The notes below the pieces were generated by a model. It was given only the letters and a program-made list of their open reading frames with translations. It ran no database searches and was not told where the DNA came from. From Streptococcus oralis (lineage in GTDB: Bacteria > Bacillota > Bacilli > Lactobacillales > Streptococcaceae), in NCBI RefSeq assembly GCF_016028255.1, contig NZ_CP065707.1:1503001-1567000 (forward strand): a stretch of 64,000 bases of DNA. Reading direction: 5' to 3'. The translations under genes and the position numbers were made by a program. Below are positions 10,217 to 19,577 of this stretch, piece by piece. Within the stretch, counting starts at the first letter, position 1, and every line of letters begins with the position of its first letter.

Positions 10217-10906
10217 TTAGTTAATGGAAGATAAAATTTCTTCTAGCTTTTGATAGTCCTTAACACTATCGATTTCATAGATGCTGTTGCCTTCTAATTC
10301 TTCGACATACACATCTAATTCCTTGATATTGTCTTTAACCATGTTCTCCCAATAGAGATCAACAAACTCACCACTTGCATAGGCTTTGTCAATAAAACCA
10401 ACAATCTTTTCTGCAGTTGGAGCATCCCAGAATGATACGCCGCTCAGAATACGACCAGCCTTGCTATCAACGATGATGTCTTGAACTTTATAGTCATCAC
10501 CATAAACCAAGAACCATTCATTCTCACAGTCTTCACGATAAACACTGAAATAGGTAGAACGTTCAAGATTATTTCTAAACATATTTTTGAAAAGATAATT
10601 ATCCGCATCAATAACATAGCTGTTAGCTAAATCTTCTTTTACAAGGTAAAGTGAGTAAAAATTGTTGTAATCTGCATACTTGTCGTTAAAGACTAAACGA
10701 ACACCATATTTTTCTTTTAGGTAGTCAAATTGTTCTTTGAGGTAGCCAACAACGATAATAATCTCATCAATTCCTCTCTCTTTCAAAAATTCGATTTGGT
10801 ATTCTACCAAGGGTTTTTGGTTGACCTTAACCAAGGCTTTGGGGGTATTTTCAGTCATAGGACGCAGACGAGTTCCCAACCCCGCTGCCAAGATAATTGC
10901 TTTCAC
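10217..10906 (-). CDS. licC: phosphocholine cytidylyltransferase
   Basis: 229 residues. The N-terminus MKAIILAAGLGTRLRPMTEN is the nucleotidyltransferase signature, with a KAL phosphate-binding segment following. LicC makes CDP-choline from phosphocholine and CTP. The product is the donor used by LicD enzymes to decorate teichoic acids. It is the last gene of the licCBA-tarJI unit, 11 nt from licB. The sequence is very close to the pneumococcal enzyme as I remember it. No licD or tacF is inside the window. Confidence 0.93.
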   Translation of the reverse strand: MKAIILAAGLGTRLRPMTENTPKALVKVNQKPLVEYQIEFLKERGIDEIIIVVGYLKEQFDYLKEKYGVRLVFNDKYADYNNFYSLYLVKEDLANSYVIDADNYLFKNMFRNNLERSTYFSVYREDCENEWFLVYGDDYKVQDIIVDSKAGRILSGVSFWDAPTAEKIVGFIDKAYASGEFVDLYWENMVKDNIKELDVYVEELEGNSIYEIDSVKDYQKLEEILSSIN

Positions 10907-10917
10907 GCTATTCTCCT

Positions 10918-11796
10918 TTATTCTTTAATAATAATATAAACACCAGCCATGACAACAAGCGATGTAATAATGGTTACCATATCGAGTGGTGTTCCTAAAA
11001 GCATTGCTGAGAACAATACTGTCCAAACGACATAGCTTACGTTCAAACCAGTTGCTTTTGCTGGTTGCAGACGATTGATAGCAATATAGTAAGCTAGGTA
11101 TGAAATCATATTACATGCTGCAAAGACTAACATCAAACCCAGCAATTGCCCATCTGCTACTTCTGCAAATGAATGATGAGAAAAGAGGACAATGACAAGA
11201 TATGACAAGAATGAGGTTACTTGGCGGATTAATAGTGCTTCAATTTCACTTAATTCACTTTCCATGGCGTAGGAACTAAGGACACTTTCACTTCCCCAGG
11301 CGATGGCACAAACTAATGCACAAAGAATTCCGATATAAAAAGAATTAACCTGCTCAACTTTGTAAGTCTGGGCAATAATACCAGCGATAATCAACAAAAT
11401 ACCAAACACAGTATTCTTAGATACCTTGTGTTTCAAAATGAAAAATGCTAGTAAAACAGAAACTGCTGGGTAGATAGCTGATACTGAAGATGCAAGAGAA
11501 CTACCGATATATTTAACCGCATAAAGATTGGCTTGCATTCCTATAGGTCCAGCTAGCAAGGCTCCGATAATAACACTGACATTTCGAATATTTAGAAAAA
11601 TCGAGAGTCGAACTTTTCCTTCTTTTACCAAAAGAAAAGCTAACAAGATAAAGATACTCAAGAAATCATGAGCAGCCGCCACCACAAAGGGGGAAAGATT
11701 GGTAAAAATTGAAAAGATATAAGAACTAATTGTCAGACCTAGTCCCCAGAAGATACCCGAGAGCAGACCGAAAGAGACACCATTTTTATTCTTCAT
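10918..11796 (-). CDS. licB: choline transporter (DMT/EamA family)
   Basis: 292 residues from the ATG at 11796. This start, four codons inside the longest frame, has GGAGG five nt upstream and gives the usual N-terminus MKNKNGVSFGLLSGIFWGLG. About ten membrane helices and two EamA repeats are evident. LicB takes up choline for teichoic acid decoration. It sits between the choline kinase and cytidylyltransferase genes with almost no spacing. Confidence 0.92.
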   Translation of the reverse strand: MKNKNGVSFGLLSGIFWGLGLTISSYIFSIFTNLSPFVVAAAHDFLSIFILLAFLLVKEGKVRLSIFLNIRNVSVIIGALLAGPIGMQANLYAVKYIGSSLASSVSAIYPAVSVLLAFFILKHKVSKNTVFGILLIIAGIIAQTYKVEQVNSFYIGILCALVCAIAWGSESVLSSYAMESELSEIEALLIRQVTSFLSYLVIVLFSHHSFAEVADGQLLGLMLVFAACNMISYLAYYIAINRLQPAKATGLNVSYVVWTVLFSAMLLGTPLDMVTIITSLVVMAGVYIIIKE

Positions 11797-11797
11797 C

Positions 11798-12655
11798 CTA
11801 ACCTCCATAATAAGTCAAACCTTCGACAGCTCTTTGGTAACGATTGACACCGTAATCTCCAAAATCAGCCCCTTGAGCTTCTTTGTACACTGTCCACAAA
11901 CTCCAGATAGTATCTTGCAAGATTTTATAGATACGAATCTTCTCACGTGATACTGGAGTTTTGTCACTCTCATAGTAGGTTAGAAAATCTTCTTCTTCCT
12001 GATTTGTAAATTCAGACTCCAAAAAGAGAGCTGCCAAATCCCACATCGGGTCATTCATAGAAGAGTATTCCCAGTCGATCAAATACATACGTCCTTGGGG
12101 TGACTCGATAAAGTTTTCTGGTACCAAGTCGATATGACAAGACTTTCTGTCGACACCCAAATCAGCCAACCTTTTCTCTAGTGAAAATACATTTTTTCTT
12201 ACAGTTTCATAATTGGTGTAGGGGATATTTCCCTCAATCAGGATTTCGTATTTTTTGATTTCTTCAAACGGAGCAAATTCCCTTCTTAGTTCTTTACCAG
12301 ATCCATGAATGGTTTGTAGAATCGGGGCAATCTTTTCAAATTTGGTCTTGATTGAAGTGGAATCAAGCGTTGTGGCAGAATCAATGTACTCATTTACCTT
12401 GATTCCTGACTCAATATCAAAAAGATAATTCTTGACATCAAGATTCAAATCTTTCAACAATTCAAGATTATATTTTTCATCTTGACGATTGATGAGCTTT
12501 TCAGTCCCTTTTCCGAAAAATTTAATGATATAAGGTTTGGAGGTTGTTTTAACCAAGTAGTTTTGGTTGGTCATGCCACCCAGTTGTTCAACACTAAGGA
12601 CTTCCTCTTCATCAGATAGCAAAGAAGAAATTTTTTCTTTGATGAGTTTCTCCAC
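11798..12655 (-). CDS. licA: choline kinase
   Basis: 285 residues, an aminoglycoside phosphotransferase/choline kinase fold. The catalytic Brenner-type loop reads SCHIDLVPENFI and the metal-binding DFG-like segment reads LIDWEYSSMNDPMWDLA. It phosphorylates imported choline with ATP, which traps it in the cell. It lies between tarJ and licB in the same transcript. The length is close to pneumococcal LicA/Pck. Confidence 0.93.
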   Translation of the reverse strand: MEKLIKEKISSLLSDEEEVLSVEQLGGMTNQNYLVKTTSKPYIIKFFGKGTEKLINRQDEKYNLELLKDLNLDVKNYLFDIESGIKVNEYIDSATTLDSTSIKTKFEKIAPILQTIHGSGKELRREFAPFEEIKKYEILIEGNIPYTNYETVRKNVFSLEKRLADLGVDRKSCHIDLVPENFIESPQGRMYLIDWEYSSMNDPMWDLAALFLESEFTNQEEEDFLTYYESDKTPVSREKIRIYKILQDTIWSLWTVYKEAQGADFGDYGVNRYQRAVEGLTYYGG

Positions 12656-12671
12656 AATTAACCTCCATCTC

Positions 12672-13694
12672 CTACACTTCCCACTTAAATACTGTTTTAA
12701 AAGCAGTATTTAGGTCTGTAGCAAAGACACGGTGAATGTCCTTGATTTCTCTCACTGGTTCTTCAATATAAAGAATATTTTTCAAACGATTCGCAAACTT
12801 CTTGACTTCCATCATCTGGATGGCCTTCTCAAAATCGACGCGTCCTGAGCGAGATGAACCAACCAAGAGCAAGCCTTTTTCTAAGGCATCTCGTGTATTG
12901 ATATTGACCTTGTATTCACTCACTCCCATCATGAGAATCGTTCCCTGAGGTCGGATGTAACGAATCAGATCATTGATAGCTGGTCCTGTGCCATCACCAC
13001 CGCAACATTCAAATCCATGATCAAAGGTCAGATCCTCGGGAATATTATCCGTGATGTAGCACTCTTTTGCAAAAGAGAAAAGCTCCAATTTTTCCCAATG
13101 GCGGCCAATCACGATAATCTCTGCTTCTGGTAGAGTGTAATTGATAATATTGGCAACCACAAAGGCCAAACTACCATCTCCGATAACAGCAATACGCTCT
13201 CGCTTGCTGTGGGCAAGATTCAAGAAACGATCCATAGCATGCATACCAACACTTACAAACTCGGTAATAGCTGCAACTGTGTCCTCAATGGAATTATAAG
13301 ACACAACACGATCTTTTGGCAGAGAGACAAATTCTCGCATAAAGCCATCATAACCACTAGATAGGAAGTAGGTCCCTATCATGTAGTTTTCGTAGAACTC
13401 CTTGTCACTCTGCATAGGCGGTTGATTAGGAATCATAACTACCTTTTGACCGATTTCATAAGTCCCGGTTGGATCTGAAATAACAGTTCCACAAGACTCG
13501 TGAATCATAGCCATAGGAAGCTTTTTAGCCAATATCTTTGGATCACGTTTTCCTTGATAGTAACGTTGATCTGCATGACAAACTGCCATATAATTTGGAC
13601 GAATAAGGATATGATTCTCCTGATCAATGTCCTCTTCTTGGTATTTTACATTGATAAACTTTGGTTTGGTCAGTTGATAAATTTGATTAATCAT
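12672..13694 (-). CDS. tarJ: ribulose-5-phosphate reductase (zinc alcohol dehydrogenase family)
   Basis: 340 residues from the ATG at 13694 (MINQIYQLTKPKFINVKYQ). This start leaves 4 nt after the tarI stop; a longer frame would overlap tarI. It is a medium-chain dehydrogenase, with metal-site residues in CHADQRYY and AMIHESCG and a Rossmann motif VIGDGSLAFVVANI. TarJ makes ribitol-5-phosphate, which TarI then activates for the ribitol units of teichoic acid. Confidence 0.92.
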   Translation of the reverse strand: MINQIYQLTKPKFINVKYQEEDIDQENHILIRPNYMAVCHADQRYYQGKRDPKILAKKLPMAMIHESCGTVISDPTGTYEIGQKVVMIPNQPPMQSDKEFYENYMIGTYFLSSGYDGFMREFVSLPKDRVVSYNSIEDTVAAITEFVSVGMHAMDRFLNLAHSKRERIAVIGDGSLAFVVANIINYTLPEAEIIVIGRHWEKLELFSFAKECYITDNIPEDLTFDHGFECCGGDGTGPAINDLIRYIRPQGTILMMGVSEYKVNINTRDALEKGLLLVGSSRSGRVDFEKAIQMMEVKKFANRLKNILYIEEPVREIKDIHRVFATDLNTAFKTVFKWEV

Positions 13695-13698
13695 AGCC

Positions 13699-14406
13699 TT
13701 AGTCTTTCTCAATCATACTTTTCGCGATTTTCAAGTCTGTTACAGTTGTGATTTTAAGATTTGAATATTCCCCTTTAGCTAGGGCAACGTCTTTTCCTTT
13801 GATAACAAAAATCTTACATGCATCCGTCAGGATTTCCTTTTCTTGAGCAGATAGAGAACCATACAAATCCATGAAATCCTTGCAACGGAAAGTCTGAGGT
13901 GTTTGACCTTGATAAAGATGAGCACGATTTGGAATATCCGTGATAAATTGGCCATTAGTGCTTTCAACAATGGTGTCGACCGCTTCTACTACTGTGTCAA
14001 CTGCATCATGATCTTGAGCGAGCGTGATATTGTCCTGAATCATTCGAAGTGTGATAAATGGACGAACAGAGTCGTGGGTAATCACAATATCTTCTGGAGT
14101 AATTGGACGGTAGGCATCAATGGCTTCTATAATCTTCTCAATACTGCTATTACGATCAGCACCACCTTTGGTAATAATGATACGATCCTTGTGGAGAGAA
14201 AGATACTTGTCAACCAAGTCCTCAGCGTGTGATACCCAATCTCCATGAACTCCAACTACAATTTTTTCAATACTTGGCTCCAAGACAAATTTTTCGATTG
14301 TGTGGATCAAAATAGGACGATCACCCAACTCCAAGAATTGCTTTGGTAAATTACTGATTCCCATGCGTGTGCCAGTTCCTCCGGCTAGGATTCCTGCATA
14401 GATCAT
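13699..14406 (-). CDS. tarI: ribitol-5-phosphate cytidylyltransferase
   Basis: 235 residues, IspD-like fold. The N-terminus YAGILAGGTGTRMG carries the CTP-binding glycine loop, followed by the conserved LPKQFLELGDRPI segment. It makes CDP-ribitol from ribitol-5-phosphate. It is the first gene of the tarI-tarJ-licA-licB-licC operon, downstream of an extended -10 promoter. Gene order matches the pneumococcal lic1 locus. The adjacent tacF and licD genes of the pneumococcus are not here. Confidence 0.92.
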   Translation of the reverse strand: MIYAGILAGGTGTRMGISNLPKQFLELGDRPILIHTIEKFVLEPSIEKIVVGVHGDWVSHAEDLVDKYLSLHKDRIIITKGGADRNSSIEKIIEAIDAYRPITPEDIVITHDSVRPFITLRMIQDNITLAQDHDAVDTVVEAVDTIVESTNGQFITDIPNRAHLYQGQTPQTFRCKDFMDLYGSLSAQEKEILTDACKIFVIKGKDVALAKGEYSNLKITTVTDLKIAKSMIEKD

Positions 14407-14449
14407 ATATATTCTCCTTTAGTTTATTCTAAAAAACTCATTACCATCT

Positions 14450-14455
14450 ATTATA
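14450..14455 (-). promoter_or_regulatory. tarI extended -10 promoter
   Basis: TGATATAAT on the minus strand is a perfect extended -10 element. The -35 position (TTCATG) is weak, as is common with extended -10 promoters. Between here and tatA (14456-14702) there is AT-rich sequence and the terminator at 14621-14676; I see no gene. Confidence 0.75.
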
Positions 14456-14620
14456 TCACAATCTGCCTCCATCATGAAAAAAAGACAGAAAACGATCTAT
14501 TTGAGAAATAAAATTAGATTTCCCTCTATATTTTTTTACTCAACATTCGGTTAATATAGAGTCTTTTAGAATATAATACAAACCTTAAAGAAAACTTAAA
14601 ATTATTTTTAAGAATACAAT

Positions 14621-14676
14621 AAAAAGCTAGGAAATTGCTCACCTAGGCCTAGACAGCTACAGTTCCTAACTTTCTT
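14621..14676 (-). terminator. terminator downstream of tatA
   Basis: AGTTAGGAACTG pairs with CAATTTCCTAGCT around a ~22-nt loop and is followed by TTTTTA on the minus strand. It ends the efe-tat transcript. Confidence 0.65.
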
Positions 14677-14702
14677 GTTTTTATTTATGATTATGGAATA
14701 GA

Positions 14703-14873
14703 TTACTTTTCCTGATCTTGGTCACCAACTCCTTTAACTGCCTTTTTAAACTCAGACAGCATTTTACCGATTGATTCACCAAGTTCTGGTAACCGTTTTG
14801 GTCCAAAGATTAAGAGTGCCCCTAAAACAATGATAATCAATCCTGGAGCACCGATATCACGTAAGATTCCCAT
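14703..14873 (-). CDS. tatA: twin-arginine translocase subunit TatA
   Basis: 56 residues, found by reading the gap after tatC. It starts MGILRDIGAPGLIIIVLGAL, has one transmembrane helix, the FGPKRLPELG hinge and an amphipathic helix, and ends in a short charged tail. This is the complete TatA architecture. Its start overlaps the tatC 3' end by 17 nt, so the two are coupled. The gene pair makes a minimal TatAC translocase. The only evident substrate nearby is EfeB. Confidence 0.93.
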   Translation of the reverse strand: MGILRDIGAPGLIIIVLGALLIFGPKRLPELGESIGKMLSEFKKAVKGVGDQDQEK

Positions 14874-15588
14874 TCTTTTCTCCTTTCATTTTTTTCTTTA
14901 CAATACTCTTGCTAATTGCAATACTAAGCTCATAGAGCGAGATTAAAGGAACAGTCATAGCTAGATCGCTGATAAAATCAGCTGGTGTCAAAATAACAGC
15001 TAGCACCAGTAAAATAAAATAAGCGTAACGACGATAAGCAACTAAGAAACCTGGTCCAATCAAGCCAATCGACGTTAAAAAAGCGATGATGACAGGCAAT
15101 TCAAAGATGAAACCCAAGGGTAGGGTTGTTTGAAAAACAAAGGCTAAGTAGTTCTGCGCTGTTAATTGAGTTTCAAATAATCCTTCCCCAAGTCCTAAAA
15201 GAACTTGAAGTAAGGCTGGTGTCACAAAGTAGAATCCAAATGCCAGACCAAGTATGAAGCTAATAAAACTAGCTGGAATATAGACAAAGATTGCTCTTGC
15301 TTCTTCTGTTTTCAATCCTGGTTTGATAAAACTCCAAATCTGATAAACTGTAAAAGGTAGAGTAATAGTAAAGGACATTAGGCTCGCTAAGCGCAAATAA
15401 ATCCACAGAATATCATTTGGACCTAATACAATCAACTTTTGATTAAAGGACCGAGTCAGATAGTAATAAAGCTGATCAGCAAACAATAAAGCTCCACAAA
15501 AGACTATAGAAAAGCAGGCTATAACAGCAATGAACCTCTTTCTAAATTCTATCAGATGTTCAACTATTGTCAATTCTTTTGTATCCAT
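14857..15588 (-). CDS. tatC: twin-arginine translocase subunit TatC
   Basis: 243 residues with six predicted membrane segments, starting MDTKELTIVEHLIEFRKR, the usual TatC N-terminus that binds the twin-arginine signal. It directly abuts efeU, and tatA overlaps its end. Linkage of tatAC to efeUOB is known from several Gram-positive bacteria in which Tat exports the haem peroxidase EfeB. Confidence 0.93.
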   Translation of the reverse strand: MDTKELTIVEHLIEFRKRFIAVIACFSIVFCGALLFADQLYYYLTRSFNQKLIVLGPNDILWIYLRLASLMSFTITLPFTVYQIWSFIKPGLKTEEARAIFVYIPASFISFILGLAFGFYFVTPALLQVLLGLGEGLFETQLTAQNYLAFVFQTTLPLGFIFELPVIIAFLTSIGLIGPGFLVAYRRYAYFILLVLAVILTPADFISDLAMTVPLISLYELSIAISKSIVKKKMKGEKNGNLT

Positions 15589-17277
15589 CTACTTTTCACC
15601 CTGTCTCAATGTGACAACCAAAACAATTATCAAGAAGACTAGCTGACTTCCTAAACCTTCCCAACTTGGATAGATGCCCAATAGGTCGATAGTTGGGAAA
15701 CTTGATAGCAGGTGATTTGGTGCCATATTTGTCAGCTGCAGAGCATGCACACTAACTCCAAGCATCTTGAAGGCAAGAGCATAAATCATCCAAGTTAAGA
15801 TAAAGAAGACCTTATGAGGTAGGAATAATTGACTCGCCTTGTTCATCAGAAATGCAATAATCAGCAAGACTAACAAAGCTAGAGAAATACCTAGGATAAA
15901 CTCAAAACGAGATATTTTCGGTAAAATCCCTACGTAAAATAGAATGGTCTCTGCTCCTTCACGGAAAACAGCTAGAAAACTAAGTGCAAACATGGAAATG
16001 AATGAACCTGTCTTGGTCACAGTTTTCATCTGCGAATCCATAAAGTCATTCCATTTTTTGACCGAGGATTTACTGTGAAGCCAGATACCAATCACAATCA
16101 TCATCACTACTGCGAAAATGCCAACAGCACCTTCGATAATTTCACGATTGGCCCCTGATGTTACTGCAGGAAAGGCAATTTGTAGTATAAATGCAATCAC
16201 TAGACTCGCAACGATACCTGTTAGGGCCCCACCGTATACCCACTTGAGTCCTTTACGCATCTTGGCTGCTTTTAATGTTGTGACCAAGGCCATGACGATT
16301 AAGAGGGCCTCTACTCCTTCACGTAAGAGAATGAGCATGGCATCAAAAGCATTGTAGCTTGCAGTCGTATCAATTTGAGATAAATCCGCAATCAGTTTTT
16401 CTAATTTTTCTTGATATTCCTTCTCACTTCCCTTGACCATGATTACAGGACTTTCGCTTTCGACTCGGGTGTAGAGGGAAGGATTGGTCGTGCTAACAGA
16501 ACCTTCAACAGTTGGCCATATAGTAATAAACTCTTTCATGGCAGCTGTCCCTGCCGTCGGGTTACCAGCTTTAAATTCTTCCAAGGCTTTTTTGAGAAGG
16601 GAAATGCCATCTTTGAGATTTAGATTGGAGGAACTTGTCGCTACTTCTTTGCCAGTCACGAAGTTATCAATGGCAGTTTTTAAGTCGTTAAAAGAAGACT
16701 GGATAGCATCATAATCTGTCGGCTCTGTTTCAATGCTACTCCGTAAGAAAGAAATAGCTGTTTCTACTTGACCATAATGAGCTGTACTGTTGTCACGGAC
16801 AACACTCTCATTGATCGTCCAGGTTGAATTCATCTTTTTATAAGCTTCTCGGACTTGCTCTATATCTTTTGAAGAAATTGCCTTATCCAAAGTCTCAAAA
16901 CGTGGTCTTAAGCGACTGACAAGTTTTTCCTTCTCCGAATTCAGATCTATTGGATTTTGTTCTTTTTCAAAAGCTAGAAGGGCAGAAGAGATTTGTGTCA
17001 GATTTTCTTCACTAATCTCCCCTGACAGTGCAAGTTTCTCCTTGACAGCCTTTCCAGCATCTGAATCAGCATGTTCTACTTTTTCAAAATCCGTCGCCAT
17101 TTCTCTAACTAGGGCCTTGGCTTCTGCCTGATTTCCATTTTTTACAGCCTGAGAGGCATCGGTAATCTTTACAAAATAAGAACTCAGACTTTTCTTCGCA
17201 CCGACAGGAGAACTAGCTAACAAGAGAAAAGACAAAGCCAAGAAACAAATGTTAGTCTTCCAATAATTTCTGACCAA
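15589..17277 (-). CDS. efeU: EfeU/FTR1-family iron permease
   Basis: 562 residues. The start codon is TTG at 17275-17277, with AAGGAGG five nt upstream. A signal sequence (NICFLALSFLLLASSPVGAKK) and a ~300-residue extracellular helical region precede a seven-helix FTR1 domain. Two REXXE iron-binding motifs are visible, LREGVEAL and FREGAETI, as required for FTR1 permeases. The start lies inside the last 26 nt of the efeB reading frame, showing tight coupling. It probably moves iron across the membrane with EfeO and EfeB. Confidence 0.9.
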   Translation of the reverse strand: MVRNYWKTNICFLALSFLLLASSPVGAKKSLSSYFVKITDASQAVKNGNQAEAKALVREMATDFEKVEHADSDAGKAVKEKLALSGEISEENLTQISSALLAFEKEQNPIDLNSEKEKLVSRLRPRFETLDKAISSKDIEQVREAYKKMNSTWTINESVVRDNSTAHYGQVETAISFLRSSIETEPTDYDAIQSSFNDLKTAIDNFVTGKEVATSSSNLNLKDGISLLKKALEEFKAGNPTAGTAAMKEFITIWPTVEGSVSTTNPSLYTRVESESPVIMVKGSEKEYQEKLEKLIADLSQIDTTASYNAFDAMLILLREGVEALLIVMALVTTLKAAKMRKGLKWVYGGALTGIVASLVIAFILQIAFPAVTSGANREIIEGAVGIFAVVMMIVIGIWLHSKSSVKKWNDFMDSQMKTVTKTGSFISMFALSFLAVFREGAETILFYVGILPKISRFEFILGISLALLVLLIIAFLMNKASQLFLPHKVFFILTWMIYALAFKMLGVSVHALQLTNMAPNHLLSSFPTIDLLGIYPSWEGLGSQLVFLIIVLVVTLRQGEK

Positions 17278-18465
17278 TATAGCCTCCTTTCTCTACTCCA
17301 CCAAAGCAGGCAAAAAGACCGCTACCGATGTGGGTTACATACTCATTCATCTTGTCTGTAGCTCCGAGGTTGGTTTGAACCTTTCCAAAATGATCTGGAT
17401 CCTTTTGGAAAGAGATAAAGAGTAAACCTGTGTCAAATTGTCCAGTCTTATCATCAATTCCATCCGAGTATGAATAGGAACGTCGTAAGAGTGGCTTATC
17501 TACTCTTTGGCTAATCGAACATGCGAATCATCTGGTAAAAGACTCAAATCTACTTCATCAAACTCATTCTTCTTACCAAAGGGGGCGCCACTTTCCTTAT
17601 AACGACCAAAGGTATTTTCTTGCTCTTCAAGATTGGTTCGGTTCCAGGTATCGAGAAACATCTGGATGCGACGAACGGCCATATAGGATCCATTTTCCAT
17701 CCAGTCCTTGCTGTCGGCCCAGACAACACGATCAAAATCCTTTTCTTTGGTCACATTGGCTGTTCCATCTTTGAAACCAAAAAGATTGCGTGGTGTCTCC
17801 ATACGATCCCCAATAGCAGCAAATCCAGATTGGCTCCAACGGAGGGTCACTGCATTTCTCCCTTTACGAATGAGGTTGCGAATAGCATGAAAAGCAACTT
17901 GCTCATCATCTGCACAGGCTTGGATAACAATATCTCCCCCAGTATATTTTTCACGCAGTTGCTCCTTTGGAAAGGGTGGAAAATCCCTAAAAAGTTGAGG
18001 ACGCTTGTGCTCCAAATTCATCTTTTTCAGGAAACTAGCAGACACACCAAAAGTCAGCGTTAAACGATGAGGATTTAGCCCCACTGTTTCTCCAGTATCG
18101 CTAGGAGGCAAGAGGGCATTCTGACCATCTTTTTTGACCAATTCTCCTTCTACCAACTTGCTACTATAACCTGTCCAATCCTTGAAAAGCTGGATAATCT
18201 TATCTTTATCTGTCGTATGCAAATCTAGGACAACAAAATAAATATTCTTCTGCATAGAGGGCGTGATACCCGCTTGGTGTTTCCCATAAAAGTCGATCTT
18301 TTCATTACCGTACGAGATTTTTTCCTGTTTGTCTAACCTAGGTGCTAAAAAAGCGGAGGCACCGGAGAGACCGAGTGCTAGCCCAGCACCTCCAATACCC
18401 GCTTTTTTTAGAAATTCTCGACGGTCCATTTTTTTCTCAAAAAAATTTTCGTCTTTCTTAGTCAT
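17252..18465 (-). pseudogene. efeB: Dyp-type haem peroxidase EfeB with a frameshift
   Basis: The open frame 17500-18465 encodes 321 residues. A Tat signal (DRREFLKKAG plus a hydrophobic stretch) is followed by a Dyp peroxidase domain with the GFKDGTANV motif (GXXDG) and DSHVRLA, which holds a conserved histidine. The frame stops at TAG after RLAKE. The missing C-terminus is fully readable in another frame, from RVDKPLLRRSYSYSDG to EKGGYIGQKLLED, ending at 17252. Adding one G (GAG to GAGG near 17502) would restore KEVDKPLLRR. A one-base deletion or a sequencing error therefore splits the gene and removes about 80 residues. Confidence 0.88.
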
Positions 18466-18470
18466 ACTGC

Positions 18471-19343
18471 CTATTCTCCATCAAGAAATTTGCCCATTTG
18501 TGATAGAGGTTCACCAAGTTTTGTCACGGCTTCAGCCAATTCTTTGGTGTCTTCTTTTGATAAGTCTGTATAAAGTTTGTAGTGTTCCTTGTCTGTCATA
18601 TGTTTGTCCAACAAGCTATTAACAGATTTGAAATCAGCCTCTAATTCTTTGACTAAATCAGCATCTGATTTTTCTAGTAAAGGTTTAAAGAGTTGGAATA
18701 TCTTTTCAGCTCCCTCGATATTAGCTCGGAAGTTGTACAAATCTGTATGAGAGTAGATTTCCTCTTCACCCGTAATCTTGCTTGTCGCCACTTCATTGAG
18801 CAAGTCGACTGCCCCTGTCAACATAATCTTGTGATCGACTTCAACAGTCGCTACCTTAGCCTTCAACTCTTTGATATCGTTGACAAGCTGATCACCATAA
18901 CTTTCGGTTCCCTTAGTTGTGTTTTCTTCCCAAAGGATGCGCTCGATACGGTGGAAACCTGACCAACCTTCCTCAGTCTTGTTTTCATCAACATAGTCTG
19001 CTAGACGAAAGTCAATCTTAACATCAGATTCACCAAAACTCTCAGCGATTGGTTCTGAACGTTCATAAGCCATACGAACAAGTGGATAAGCTTTCTTGGC
19101 TTCCTCCAATTTTCCGTCTTTCAAAAGCTGGACAAAGCCTTCTGTATCCGTTAAGAGTTTGTCAATTTGTCCTTGAACAAAAGTCTTATAATCTGCGGTT
19201 GCCTTATCAAGTAATTTTTGTTTATCATCTGATAAAGCTGTCACCTTAGAGGAATCATTTGTATCGGTTGATTTTTCAAAACGGACCGCACATGCTGTCA
19301 ATAGCAAAGCTGAAGATAAAAGGACAAAACCTAGTTTTTTCAT
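18471..19343 (-). CDS. efeO: iron-uptake lipoprotein EfeO/EfeM (imelysin family)
   Basis: 290 residues. The N-terminus MKKLGFVLLSSALLLTAC has a lipobox with Cys18, so it is a surface lipoprotein. The rest is an imelysin-like helical domain with the GFHRIERILWEE segment containing the HxxE metal-site motif. In the Efe system this protein captures iron outside the cell and hands it to EfeU. It is the first gene of efeO-efeB-efeU-tatC-tatA and is preceded by an extended -10 promoter. Confidence 0.9.
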   Translation of the reverse strand: MKKLGFVLLSSALLLTACAVRFEKSTDTNDSSKVTALSDDKQKLLDKATADYKTFVQGQIDKLLTDTEGFVQLLKDGKLEEAKKAYPLVRMAYERSEPIAESFGESDVKIDFRLADYVDENKTEEGWSGFHRIERILWEENTTKGTESYGDQLVNDIKELKAKVATVEVDHKIMLTGAVDLLNEVATSKITGEEEIYSHTDLYNFRANIEGAEKIFQLFKPLLEKSDADLVKELEADFKSVNSLLDKHMTDKEHYKLYTDLSKEDTKELAEAVTKLGEPLSQMGKFLDGE

Positions 19344-19389
19344 TGTATACTCCTATTGGTTCAGGAAGCCTGAATTTATTTTACGTTCC

Positions 19390-19395
19390 ATTATA
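19390..19395 (-). promoter_or_regulatory. efeO extended -10 promoter
   Basis: TGTTATAAT on the minus strand, about 45 nt before the efeO ATG. The -35 region is weak. No clear metal-repressor dyad was recognised between this promoter and the divergent one at 19530-19558. Confidence 0.7.
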
Positions 19396-19529
19396 ACATC
19401 CTTTCCTTAATTTTTTAATAAATTGTCAGAAAATTTAATATTTGAGAATTTGAAGTAGCATTTTCCAGTAAAATTAGAAAGGGCCTAAAAATTAGAATCG
19501 TAGAACTTTTTTCAGATAGTTTAAAAAGT

Positions 19530-19558
19530 TTGTATTCCACTATTCTTTTCTCTATAAT
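19530..19558 (+). promoter_or_regulatory. promoter of the VIT-family transporter gene
   Basis: TTGTAT (19530-19535), a 17-nt spacer and TATAAT (19553-19558) on the plus strand. Its position shows that the upstream in-frame ATG at 19530 cannot be the start of the following gene. Confidence 0.8.
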
Positions 19559-19577
19559 GGAGAGAAAGGAGATGACT

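Noticed and set aside
19530..19577. Longer N-terminus for the VIT-family transporter
   Set aside because: The promoter -35 and -10 boxes occupy these codons and a good RBS precedes the ATG at 19578.
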